Source: Roseivivax sp. GX 12232 (GTDB lineage: Bacteria; Pseudomonadota; Alphaproteobacteria; Rhodobacterales; Rhodobacteraceae). Taken from it: 64,000 nucleotides of DNA. Location: positions 186,001 to 250,000 of the forward strand of contig NZ_JAJSEC010000001.1 in the NCBI RefSeq assembly GCF_021272185.1, given 5' to 3'. Under the pieces are notes generated by a model that searched no databases, had not been told where the DNA came from, and saw only the letters and a list, made by a program, of their open reading frames with translations. Below, piece after piece: positions 40,859 to 48,535 of the stretch (the stretch's first letter is position 1; each line of letters starts with the position of its first letter). The position numbers were made by a program, and so were the translations under genes.

Positions 40859-41679
40859 GAAGGCGTCACTTTTTCGCTGCGTTAGCTGGCGCCGCCTTGG
40901 GGGTGTGCCCTTCGGTCACCGCCGCGCGCGCACACCACGTTGCATCGCCCGCGTCGGATCTTGGACCCGTTGCCGCGCTTTCCGTTGGCGTGTCGCAGTA
41001 CCAATACGCCGCGCCACTTCCGTCGGCCAAAGCCGATGCTTTTCTTGTGGCGCGCAGCTTGACCGACTTGGGATTCGATACTGAGTTGTTGCTCGATCCA
41101 GGCGAGGCAGAGCTCCGTCGGGCGGTGGAGCGGCTCCGACAGCGCGCCGCCAAGTGTAAGGTCGTGATCCTCTATGTCGCGGCACATGGGGTCATGACAA
41201 ATGGCACGTGCCGCATTATTCCAGCCGACGCTCCTGTAGGACCTACCGGCCTGAGCCGCAGCACCTCGGAGACTGAAATCAGCCAGAGCCTGTCCGATCG
41301 GCCCCGACAAAAACTGCTTTTCCTTGATGCGTGCCGAGGGGTGGGAGGCTGCTCCGACGACAGTGCCGTCGCCCGGCAACCAACCACAGGAAAGAGTAGA
41401 ACGCCGACCTCTCCAGTCTTTGGAGCAGCCGGGCAAATGGTCTGCTATGCATCGCAGCCGGGGGGGCAAGCCGAGGATGGCATGTCTCGAAACAGCCCTT
41501 TCGCGAGCGCTTTGGTCGAGGCCCTTGCCCAGCCTGGATTGGAGATCTACGAGGTGACGCGGCGGCTGCGGCTCAACGTTCTGCGCGCAACGGCGGGGCG
41601 CCAGATTCCTTGGGAACGCTCGTCCCTTCTACTGCCTGTGACCCTAAATCCGGTCGCTGCGCAGGAAGTCTTACAGTGA
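40849..41679 (+). CDS. Exported caspase-fold (peptidase C14) protein
   Basis: 276 residues. The N-terminus MRRRHFFAALAGAALG has a twin-Arg-like motif and hydrophobic core, indicating export after folding. The caspase fold shows VAALSVGVSQYQYAAPLPSA (seen in parts), a catalytic His in LYVAAHGV (H113) and a catalytic Cys in LLFLDACRGVGG (C162), in the order of metacaspase-like p20 domains. After residue 170 there is a variable loop and FASALVEALAQPG of the small subunit. It is coupled to the small OmpA gene. A periplasmic caspase-like protease next to envelope polysaccharide genes is unusual. The 269 bp that follow, up to the acyl-CoA synthetase stop, show no gene. Confidence 0.8.
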   Translation: MSMRRRHFFAALAGAALGVCPSVTAARAHHVASPASDLGPVAALSVGVSQYQYAAPLPSAKADAFLVARSLTDLGFDTELLLDPGEAELRRAVERLRQRAAKCKVVILYVAAHGVMTNGTCRIIPADAPVGPTGLSRSTSETEISQSLSDRPRQKLLFLDACRGVGGCSDDSAVARQPTTGKSRTPTSPVFGAAGQMVCYASQPGGQAEDGMSRNSPFASALVEALAQPGLEIYEVTRRLRLNVLRATAGRQIPWERSSLLLPVTLNPVAAQEVLQ

Positions 41680-41948
41680 CTTGGCTGGCGAAGGTGCAAA
41701 GAGCTTGGGACGGGCTGTGCCGAGCCAAGGCCCGCGCCAACACTTGCTGTGGCGCTGGTCGACGACGATTGCGAGAACGGCACGCCATTTCCCATTCGCT
41801 CGCTGAAAACCTTCGCGGTCTGTTCAAAAGCGACGAGGCTCGGCTGACCGAGGCGCACTCCGTTTGCGGACACGCAACCGCCCCTGCGTCAGATTGCGCG
41901 CCGACCAGTGAGCGAGGGCCAGCGCCTCACGCGCTGACCCCAATGCCT

Positions 41949-43472
41949 TTACCCGACCTCTTCCGTCTCGATCCGCTCGGCAAAAACCTCCAGCAGCTTG
42001 TGCTTCAGGATCTTCCCGGTCGCCGCGGCGGGCAGGGCATCGACGATGAAAATCCGCGAGGGGCGCTTGTAGCCGGTCAGCTGGGCGCGGGTGAACTCCG
42101 CAAGCTCTTTGCTGGTCACTGCGTCCGGGCGGGTGATCTGACAGAAGGCCAGGACCTCCTCGTCGCCGCGGATGGCGCGGCCGACGACCGCGCTCTGCAC
42201 CACGGCGGGGTGGTCGTTCAGGGCCGCCTCGACCTCGGGCGGATAAACGTTGAACCCACCGCGGATGATCAGCTCCTTCGACCGCCCGACGATGTGCAGC
42301 CGACCCTCGGCGTCGATCCGCCCGAGGTCGCCGGTGCGCATGAACCCGTCCGGGGTGATCGCCTGAGCGGTCGCCTCAAGGTTCCGGTAGTATCCCTTCA
42401 TGATGTGCGGCCCGCGGGTCAGCACCTCGCCGACGCCGGCTTCGGCGCCAACCGTTTCGTCCAGCGCGACCTCGACGCCCGGCAGCGGCGGGCCCACGGA
42501 AATATCCGGGTCGCCCAGGGCGTTGCGCGTGCCGCTGACCCCGGCGGTGGTCTCGGTCATGCCGTAGCCGTTCTGCAAGGGCAGTCCGTAGAAGGCCTCG
42601 GCCTTGCGCTTCCAGGCAGGATCAAGCGGCGCCGCGCCGGAGGAGACATAGCGCAGCCGCCTGCTGCCCAGCGTCTCGTGCCCGTGTTCGGCGGCATAGG
42701 CCATCAAGAGCGCATGCATCTGCGGCACGGCGGGCACGACGGTCGCCCCCCGGGTCAGCGCGTTGTAGAGCGCTTCGGCCGAGAAGCGCGCGGCAAGCTC
42801 CACGGTGCAGCCGGCGCGGGCCGAGGCCATGAGCATGGAGGCCATGCCGAAGACATGGGTCATCGGCAGCGCGCCATAGACGTGATCGCCCGGCGCCAGC
42901 TCGCGCAGGTCGCGGCTGGCGGTGGCGGCGAACACCAGGTTGCCATGGCTCAGCATCACGCCCTTGGGCGCGCCGGTGGTGCCGGTGGTATAGAGCATGA
43001 CGGCAACCTGGTCGGCGCCGGCCTCCTCGGGCTCGGGCGCGCCACCGGGGCCAGCCGCGCGCTGCAACTCGCCCCAGGTGACGGCGCAGGCTTCGGCACT
43101 CGCCGCCTCGGCATGGGCGCGGGCCTCCTTCGAAACGCCGGTGGTGTAGAAGACCGCGCGCGGCTCGGCGTGGGCGGTGACGCGGGCGATCTCGTGCCCA
43201 GAGAGGCGCGCGTTGACCGGCACGGCCCAGGCCGACAGGCGGCTCGCGGCCATGACCAAGGCCGCGACGGCAAAGCAGTTCTCGGCGACGATCAGAACCC
43301 GGTCGCCGGCGGTCACGCCGGCCTCGGCCATGAGACCGGCGGCCTCTTCGCTGGCGCGGGCGTAATCGGCCCAGCTGTAGCGCGTTCCGTCGGCGTCGAT
43401 GATCGCGGCCTCCTCGGGGCGCGCCTCGACATGGGGGGTGAGCATCTGGTGGATGCGCGTGATGCGGCTCAT
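41949..43472 (-). CDS. Acyl-CoA synthetase (AMP-forming)
   Basis: 507 residues. AMP-binding signature LYTTGTTGAPKGVMLSHGN, then NGYGMTETT, MRTGDLGRID and the catalytic Lys in AATGKILKH. It activates a carboxylic acid to its CoA thioester using ATP. The specificity is not predictable; it fits medium-chain or aromatic acyl-CoA ligases by length. Start ATG 43,472 with a GGAGGGAGGAG ribosome-binding site. Last gene of the minus-strand catabolic block, 25 bp after the flavin oxidoreductase gene. Confidence 0.93.
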   Translation of the reverse strand: MSRITRIHQMLTPHVEARPEEAAIIDADGTRYSWADYARASEEAAGLMAEAGVTAGDRVLIVAENCFAVAALVMAASRLSAWAVPVNARLSGHEIARVTAHAEPRAVFYTTGVSKEARAHAEAASAEACAVTWGELQRAAGPGGAPEPEEAGADQVAVMLYTTGTTGAPKGVMLSHGNLVFAATASRDLRELAPGDHVYGALPMTHVFGMASMLMASARAGCTVELAARFSAEALYNALTRGATVVPAVPQMHALLMAYAAEHGHETLGSRRLRYVSSGAAPLDPAWKRKAEAFYGLPLQNGYGMTETTAGVSGTRNALGDPDISVGPPLPGVEVALDETVGAEAGVGEVLTRGPHIMKGYYRNLEATAQAITPDGFMRTGDLGRIDAEGRLHIVGRSKELIIRGGFNVYPPEVEAALNDHPAVVQSAVVGRAIRGDEEVLAFCQITRPDAVTSKELAEFTRAQLTGYKRPSRIFIVDALPAAATGKILKHKLLEVFAERIETEEVG

Positions 43473-43497
43473 GGTGGTCTCTCCTCCCTCCGGTGGG

Positions 43498-44523
43498 TCA
43501 GGCCGCGCCCGAAAGCGCGCCCGCGCGGGGCGCCTCGGGACGCAGACGGCGCAACGCCGTCAGGGCCTGGGTTTCCAGTTCCGCGACGATCTCGGCCAGG
43601 GGCGCGGCGCGATGGGTCAGCCCCAGCGCCTGGCCCGCCGACAGCATGCCTTTCGAGGTATCGCCGCTTTCATAGGCCGCGCGCCCGATCTTGCCCGAGA
43701 CATGCGGCATCAGGGCCTCGATGCCGATATCCGGGGTCTCGCGTTCGAGCCGGGCCACGGTTTCGGTGGTCTCGTTCTTCAGGGTGCGGATGGTGTTGCG
43801 CACGCTCTGCATTGTCAGCGCCGTGTCGCGTTCATTGGCCGCCGCGAGCGCCGCCTTGTAGCCGTCATGGGCCGGAACCTCGTCGGCCACCAGGAAGCGG
43901 GTGCCGATCACCACCCCGGAGGCGCCGGCGGCCAGGGCCGCGACGATCTGCGTCCCGCTGCCGATGCCGCCCCCGATCAGGAAGGGGATCTCCAGCCGTT
44001 CCTCGGCCAGGGCGAGGTTCACCATGGAGCCCACGAGGTCCATGCCCGGGTGGCCGCCGCATTCGGCGCCGACGATGGAGACCATGTCCACGCCCACCGA
44101 CTGGGCTTTCACCGCGTAACGCACGGAGGGCACCTTGTGGATCACCGTGACGCCGGCGTCCTTGAGGATCGGCAGGAAAGGTTCGGGGTTGCGGCCCGAG
44201 GTTTCGACCACGCGGACGCCCTCTTCCACGATCAGTCGGAAGACCTCTTCGGTGCGCTCGCCGGGCACCAGCTTCGGCAGCATGGAGACATTGACGCCGA
44301 AGGCATGGGGACCGGCTGCTTCGCGGCAGCGGCGGATCTCGGCGCGCAGCTCGGCGGGGTCGGGGAAGGAGGCGGCGGTCAGGAAGGGCAGCACCCCGGC
44401 GCGGGCGGCGGCGGCGGTATAGCCGGCCTCGGCGAGCCACATGAGGCCACCGGCCACCACGGGCAGACGCAGCCCGAATGCCCGGGTGAGCGGGGTCTCG
44501 AGGGCGGGATCGGCTGGGGTCAT
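43498..44523 (-). CDS. Nitronate monooxygenase-family FMN oxidoreductase
   Basis: 341 residues. A TIM-barrel flavoprotein of the NMO / 2-nitropropane dioxygenase type: LRLPVVAGGLMWLAEAGYTAA at the start, EAGVRVVETSGRNPEPFLPILK-like strand, GAECGGHPGMD and the FMN phosphate loop IGGGIGSGTQIVAALAAGAS with GTRFLVADE. Such proteins oxidise nitronates or act as enoyl reductases and NADH:quinone reductases. Here, between beta-oxidation genes, a role in reducing an unsaturated acyl-CoA is possible but unproven. The start overlaps the stop of a repeat-bearing frame upstream. Confidence 0.87.
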   Translation of the reverse strand: MTPADPALETPLTRAFGLRLPVVAGGLMWLAEAGYTAAAARAGVLPFLTAASFPDPAELRAEIRRCREAAGPHAFGVNVSMLPKLVPGERTEEVFRLIVEEGVRVVETSGRNPEPFLPILKDAGVTVIHKVPSVRYAVKAQSVGVDMVSIVGAECGGHPGMDLVGSMVNLALAEERLEIPFLIGGGIGSGTQIVAALAAGASGVVIGTRFLVADEVPAHDGYKAALAAANERDTALTMQSVRNTIRTLKNETTETVARLERETPDIGIEALMPHVSGKIGRAAYESGDTSKGMLSAGQALGLTHRAAPLAEIVAELETQALTALRRLRPEAPRAGALSGAA

Positions 44524-44987
44524 GTGGGGGCTCCTGGGGCAGCGGTGGGTTTTGGAGGATTAAGGCGATGAGAGATTGGATCAGGGGCGGAGCTTCGGTC
44601 GGGTTGGCGCTGGCCCGAAAGGCGGTGCAACCGGCTTATGTCGAGGCTCGTCGGTGGGTGCTTAACCTTGCGGCGCGGCTCCGACGCTTTGACGATCCTC
44701 GCGGTCCCGGGACGCGGCTCCGATGTTTCGGCACGCCTCGCGGCCTCGGAGCGCGGTACCGATGCCTCGGCAATCTTCGCGGCCCCGAAGCACGGCTTCA
44801 AAGCTGCGGAGACGCTCGCGGCCCCGGAGCGCCGCTCCGAATCTTCGGCGACCCTCGCAGCCGCGACGCGCAGCTCCGAAGCTGCTGCGATCCTCGCGGC
44901 CCCGAAGCAGACCTCATCGCCAACAGCCCCCATCGCACCAGCCACCCAGGCCCGCGCGCTGCTCCGTTCTGCCGCCCCGCAGCTCAC
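44520..44987 (-). CDS. Doubtful frame made of 13-residue repeats, inserted in the beta-oxidation block
   Basis: 155 codons from GTG 44,987 (GTGA overlapping the enoyl-CoA hydratase stop) to TGA 44,520 (ATGA overlapping the NMO start). The centre consists of about six 13-residue repeats with the pattern xxGAARIAEASEP, matching the 39-bp DNA array at 44,666-44,921; the C-terminus is Pro-rich. Because 39 is a multiple of three, several frames on both strands stay open here, so openness proves little. The neat overlaps on both sides argue for translation, while composition and absence of a family argue against. It may only be a translated spacer. Confidence 0.3.
   Translation of the reverse strand: MSCGAAERSSARAWVAGAMGAVGDEVCFGAARIAAASELRVAAARVAEDSERRSGAASVSAALKPCFGAAKIAEASVPRSEAARRAETSEPRPGTARIVKASEPRRKVKHPPTSLDISRLHRLSGQRQPDRSSAPDPISHRLNPPKPTAAPGAPT
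44666..44921. repeat. 39-bp tandem repeat array (about 6.5 degenerate units)
   Basis: Full units at 44,697, 44,736, 44,775, 44,814 and 44,853, each exactly 39 bp, are flanked by partial units (44,666-44,696 and 44,892-44,921). Each begins (C/G)(C/T)TCGCGG and carries a G(C/T)TCCGA-like centre. The array lies in an otherwise tightly packed operon between the enoyl-CoA hydratase and NMO genes. Unit-to-unit divergence is high, so it is old rather than a recent expansion. Confidence 0.85.
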
Positions 44988-45772
44988 CGCTGCCCTCGGC
45001 CCGCGAAGTCCGGGCGGCGCTTGTCGAGGAAGGCGCCGATGCCCTCGCCCGCCTCGTCCCCGGCGATGCTGCGGGCCATGGCGTCGCGTTCGGCGTCGAG
45101 CTGGTCGGCGAAGGACGTGGTGGCGGCGGCGTGCACCAGCTCCTTGATCGTGCCCTGGGCGCCGCGGGGGCCGCGGGCCAGGCGGTCGGCGATGCCCATG
45201 GCACCGTCGAGCGTCGCGCCCGGGGCCGCAAGCGCGTTCACAGCGCCGAGCTCGGCCAGCCGTTCGGCGGAAAGCGCATCGCCCAGGATCAGCATCTCCG
45301 AGACCAGCGCCCGGGGCAGCGCCGCGGCGAGCGAGGCGGTCAGCCCGCCGTCGGGCGTCAGGCCCGCGCGCACATATGCGCCCGAGACTCGCGCGCCTTC
45401 AGAGGCGACCAGGAAATCGCAGGCGAAGGCCAGCGAGGCCCCTGCCCCGGCGGCCCCGCCTTCGATCGCGGCGATCCAGGGCACGGCGCTGCCGCGGATG
45501 GCGCGCACCAGGTCGTGCAGCGCCTCGATCCGCTCGCGGCGGCCCGCCTCGGGCAGCTCGCGCCTGGTGGCCAAGAGAGTCAGATCCCCGCCCGAGCAGA
45601 AGAACCCGCCCGCGCCCCAAAGCGTGACCGAGGTGATGCGCGGCTCGAGCGCCAGGCGCGCGGCATCCTCGATGGCGCGATAGAAGTCCTCGGAGAGCGC
45701 GTTCCGCCGGGTCGGGTTGTCGTTGACCACGACGATCCGGTCGCCGCGGTCCTCGATATGGGCCAGGCTCAT
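44984..45772 (-). CDS. Enoyl-CoA hydratase/isomerase family protein
   Basis: 262 residues from ATG 45,772, which overlaps the thioesterase stop (ATGA). Crotonase fold: RRNALSEDFYRAIEDAA, oxyanion-hole strand GGFFCSGGDLTLLA, IEGGAAGAGASLAFACDF and the AGLTPDGGLTASLAAALPR region. The active-site position that is Glu in classic hydratases reads Asp-Gly-Gly here (TPDGG), so hydration of simple enoyl-CoA is plausible but isomerase or hydrolase activity is also possible. It acts in the CoA-ester degradation encoded by this block. Confidence 0.9.
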   Translation of the reverse strand: MSLAHIEDRGDRIVVVNDNPTRRNALSEDFYRAIEDAARLALEPRITSVTLWGAGGFFCSGGDLTLLATRRELPEAGRRERIEALHDLVRAIRGSAVPWIAAIEGGAAGAGASLAFACDFLVASEGARVSGAYVRAGLTPDGGLTASLAAALPRALVSEMLILGDALSAERLAELGAVNALAAPGATLDGAMGIADRLARGPRGAQGTIKELVHAAATTSFADQLDAERDAMARSIAGDEAGEGIGAFLDKRRPDFAGRGQR

Positions 45773-46194
45773 GCGTCGCCTCCCTGGGCCAACTTCTCGG
45801 GCGGCACCCGCTTGAAGACGCCGGTCGCCGTGGCGATCAGCCGGCCGTCGGCGGCGGTCAGATCGGCGGCGATGAACAGGAGCGACTTGCCCCCGCCGGT
45901 GACCCGCGCGGTGGCGGTCAGCGCGTCGCCCTGTTCGGCGGCGGCCAGGAAGTTGGTGGTCAGCGAGATCGTCAGGAAAGGCGCGCGGCCCCGGGGATCG
46001 ACGGTCAGGCTGGCCGTCGCCCCCATGGCATTGTCGAGCAGCACCGCGGCGATGCCGCCGTGCAGCACCCCGTGCCGGTTGGCATGACCCGCGCCGACCT
46101 CGAGGTGGCAACGCGCAGAGCCGTCACCCTGCCCGACGTCGAGCACGTAGCCCAGGCTGCGCTGCGCGCCGGTTTCGCCCTCGATCACGCTCAT
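45769..46194 (-). CDS. PaaI-type hotdog acyl-CoA thioesterase
   Basis: 141 residues. A single hotdog domain with the PaaI motif ANRHGVLHGGIAAVLLDNAMG, where HGG and the Asp on the helix form the active site, then PFLTISLTTNFLAAA. It would release CoA from dead-end thioesters formed during catabolism, like PaaI in phenylacetate degradation. It overlaps both neighbours by 4 bp. Confidence 0.92.
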   Translation of the reverse strand: MSVIEGETGAQRSLGYVLDVGQGDGSARCHLEVGAGHANRHGVLHGGIAAVLLDNAMGATASLTVDPRGRAPFLTISLTTNFLAAAEQGDALTATARVTGGGKSLLFIAADLTAADGRLIATATGVFKRVPPEKLAQGGDA

Positions 46195-47321
46195 GCCGCG
46201 CTGAGCCGGATGAAGCGCTCGAGGTGGAAGTCGCTGTCGCCGAAGCGATGGTCGACCATGGTCAGGCGCTTGGCGAAATGCCCCAGCGCGTATTCCTCAG
46301 TCATGCCGATGCCGCCGTGCATCTGGATCGACTCCTCGACCACCAGCCGGCCGGCGCGACCGATCAGGTTCTTCGTCGCGCTGACGTGGCGCTCGCGGGT
46401 GACCCGGTCGGCCTCGAGATGGCCGGCGAGATTGATCACCGCCGAACGCGCCTGTTCGATCTCGATCAGCACGTCGGCCATGCGGTGCTGCAGCGCCTGG
46501 AACTTGCCGATCGGCTTGCCGAACTGCTTGCGGCCCTGGAGGTAGTCGACGGTCAGACCGCGGATCGTCTCCATCAGGCCGAGCGCCTCGGCCGAAAGCG
46601 CGCAGGTGGCCCGGGCATGCACGGTCTCGAGCGCCTCATGCGCCGCACCCTCGGGGCCGATCAGCGCCGAGGCGGCAAGCGTCACATTCTCGAGCACCAG
46701 CTCGCCCGCGCGGCCGCCGCCGTTCAGCGGGTAGTCGCGCAGCGACAGCCCCTCGGTGCCCGCGGGCACCAGGAAGACCGAGATGCCTTCCGCATCGGCG
46801 GCCTCGCCCGAGGTGCGCGCGGTGACCACGAAGGCCTCGGCGGCGCTGGCGAAACCGACCACGGTCTTGCGGCCCGAGAGGCGCCAGCCCTCGCCCGAGG
46901 CCTCGGCCGTGGCGGCCACGTGGCTCAGGTCGTAGCGCGCGCCCGGCTCGGCATGGGCGAAGCCCAGGACCCTGCCGCCGATCGCGCTCTCGATGCGCTC
47001 GGCCTGGCCCTCGGGGTCGAGCTCGGCCAGGAGCCCCGCGGCCAGCACGCCGCTTTCGATCAGCGGGGTGACCGCGCCGGCGCGGCCGATCTCTTCGAAG
47101 ACGGTGGTCAGGTCGAAACCGGCGCCGCCGAAGCCGCCCGCATCCTCGGGCAGAAGCGCGCCCATGACGCCCATCTCGGCGATGCCCTCCCAGAGGGTCG
47201 CGTCGAAGCCGGTCTCGCCCTCGGTGGCCTTGGCGGCGGCCTCGAAAGAGGCCGTGTCGGCCAGGTAGCGGCGCAGGCTGTCGGACAGCATCCGCCGTTC
47301 GTCGGTCAGCTCGAAGTTCAT
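46191..47321 (-). CDS. Acyl-CoA dehydrogenase, subunit-like copy 1
   Basis: 376 residues from ATG 47,321; a longer upstream reading runs into the neighbouring gene. ACAD features: MNFELTDERRMLSDSLRRYL, GVMGALLPEDAGGFGG, LQGRKQFGKPIGKFQALQH and the C-terminal IQMHGGIGMTEEYALGHF. It lies 1 bp from a second ACAD gene. Adjacent unlike ACAD pairs often form heteromers in steroid and side-chain degradation, so these two may be subunits of one flavoenzyme that oxidises an acyl-CoA to enoyl-CoA. Confidence 0.93.
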   Translation of the reverse strand: MNFELTDERRMLSDSLRRYLADTASFEAAAKATEGETGFDATLWEGIAEMGVMGALLPEDAGGFGGAGFDLTTVFEEIGRAGAVTPLIESGVLAAGLLAELDPEGQAERIESAIGGRVLGFAHAEPGARYDLSHVAATAEASGEGWRLSGRKTVVGFASAAEAFVVTARTSGEAADAEGISVFLVPAGTEGLSLRDYPLNGGGRAGELVLENVTLAASALIGPEGAAHEALETVHARATCALSAEALGLMETIRGLTVDYLQGRKQFGKPIGKFQALQHRMADVLIEIEQARSAVINLAGHLEADRVTRERHVSATKNLIGRAGRLVVEESIQMHGGIGMTEEYALGHFAKRLTMVDHRFGDSDFHLERFIRLSAA

Positions 47322-47322
47322 C

Positions 47323-48519
47323 TTACAGCTCCAGGATGGCTTTCGAGATGATCTGGCGCTGCACCTCGTTGGAGCCGCCATAGATCGAAAGCTTGCGGTT
47401 GTTGAAATAGCTCTGCGTCGCGGGCATCGCGTAGTCCGGGCCCACCGGCTCGACGTTGCTGCCTTCTTCCAGGGCCTCCGAGACGAAGGGCATGGCATAG
47501 GGGCCGACCGCCTGCCGCGTGAGCGCGTTGATCTCCTGGCGGATGACCGTGCCCTTGATCTTCAGCATCGAGCTTTCCGCCCCGGGCGCCTGGCCCGCGG
47601 CCGCCGCCGCGACGGTGCGCAGGTTGGTGGTGGCCATGGCCATGAGGTCGATCTCGACCTGGGCGATCTTGGCGGCGAAGAGCGCGTTCTGCGACAGCGG
47701 CAGCCCGCCCGACATCTCGCGGCCGGCGATGCGCTTCAGCTCCTCGAGCGCGGCGGTGGCGAAGCCCACACCCGCGATATTGGTGCGCTCGTGGGTCAGG
47801 AGATACTTGGCGTAGGTCCAGCCCTTGTTCTCTTCGCCGACGAGGTTCTCGGCCGGCACGCGGACGTTGTCGAACCAGACCTCGTTGACCTCGGCCTCGC
47901 CGTCGATCAGCACGATGGGCCGGACCTCGACGCCCGGGGTCTCCATGTCGATCAGCAGGAACGAGATGCCCTCCTGCGGCTTGCCCTCCTTGGAGGTGCG
48001 CACCAGGCAGAAGATCTTGTCGGCATGCTGGCCAAGCGTGGTCCAGGTCTTCTGGCCGTTGACGATGTAGTGGTCGCCGTCACGCTCCGCGGTGGTCTTG
48101 ATCGAGGCCAGGTCGGAGCCCGCGCCGGGCTCGGAATAGCCCTGGCACCACCAGTCGGTGCCGTCGAGGATGCGCGGCAGGTAATGCGCCTTCTGCGCCT
48201 CCGAGCCGAACTTCATCAGGACCGGGCCCAGCATGTTGATGCCGAAGGGCACGATGCGGGGAGCGCGGGCGGCGGTGGTTTCCATCTCGAAGATGTGCCG
48301 CTCGACCGCGTCCCAGCCGGTGCCGCCGTGCTCCTTGGGCCAGGTCACGCCCAGCCAGCCCTTGTCGTTGAGGATGGCGTGCCATTCCTCGTAGTCGGCC
48401 TTGGTCAGCCGCTTGCCGCCTGCGACCTTGTCGCTGAGCCGCTTCGGCAGCTTCTCGGCCAGAAAGCTTCTCACCTCGTCGCGGAAGGCCTTCTGCTCGT
48501 CGGTATAGGCGAGATCCAT
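47323..48519 (-). CDS. Acyl-CoA dehydrogenase, subunit-like copy 2
   Basis: 398 residues from ATG 48,519. It carries the full ACAD set: WPKEHGGTGWDAVERHIFEME, CQGYSEPGAGSDLASIKTTA, VNGQKTWTTLGQHADKIFC (seen in parts), and SIYGGSNEVQRQIISKAIL at the end. It is longer than copy 1 and shares little sequence with it. FAD-dependent oxidation of an acyl-CoA is the expected reaction, with electrons passed to ETF. Sixteen base pairs follow the thiolase stop. Confidence 0.94.
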   Translation of the reverse strand: MDLAYTDEQKAFRDEVRSFLAEKLPKRLSDKVAGGKRLTKADYEEWHAILNDKGWLGVTWPKEHGGTGWDAVERHIFEMETTAARAPRIVPFGINMLGPVLMKFGSEAQKAHYLPRILDGTDWWCQGYSEPGAGSDLASIKTTAERDGDHYIVNGQKTWTTLGQHADKIFCLVRTSKEGKPQEGISFLLIDMETPGVEVRPIVLIDGEAEVNEVWFDNVRVPAENLVGEENKGWTYAKYLLTHERTNIAGVGFATAALEELKRIAGREMSGGLPLSQNALFAAKIAQVEIDLMAMATTNLRTVAAAAAGQAPGAESSMLKIKGTVIRQEINALTRQAVGPYAMPFVSEALEEGSNVEPVGPDYAMPATQSYFNNRKLSIYGGSNEVQRQIISKAILEL

Positions 48520-48535
48520 GGTTCTCTCCTTTTGC

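Noticed and set aside
41610-44150. 846-codon plus-strand frame opposite the acyl-CoA synthetase and NMO genes
   Set aside because: It mirrors the high-GC antisense frame of clear enzymes, with His/Gly/Arg-rich sequence and no domain; the minus-strand proteins carry complete catalytic motifs.
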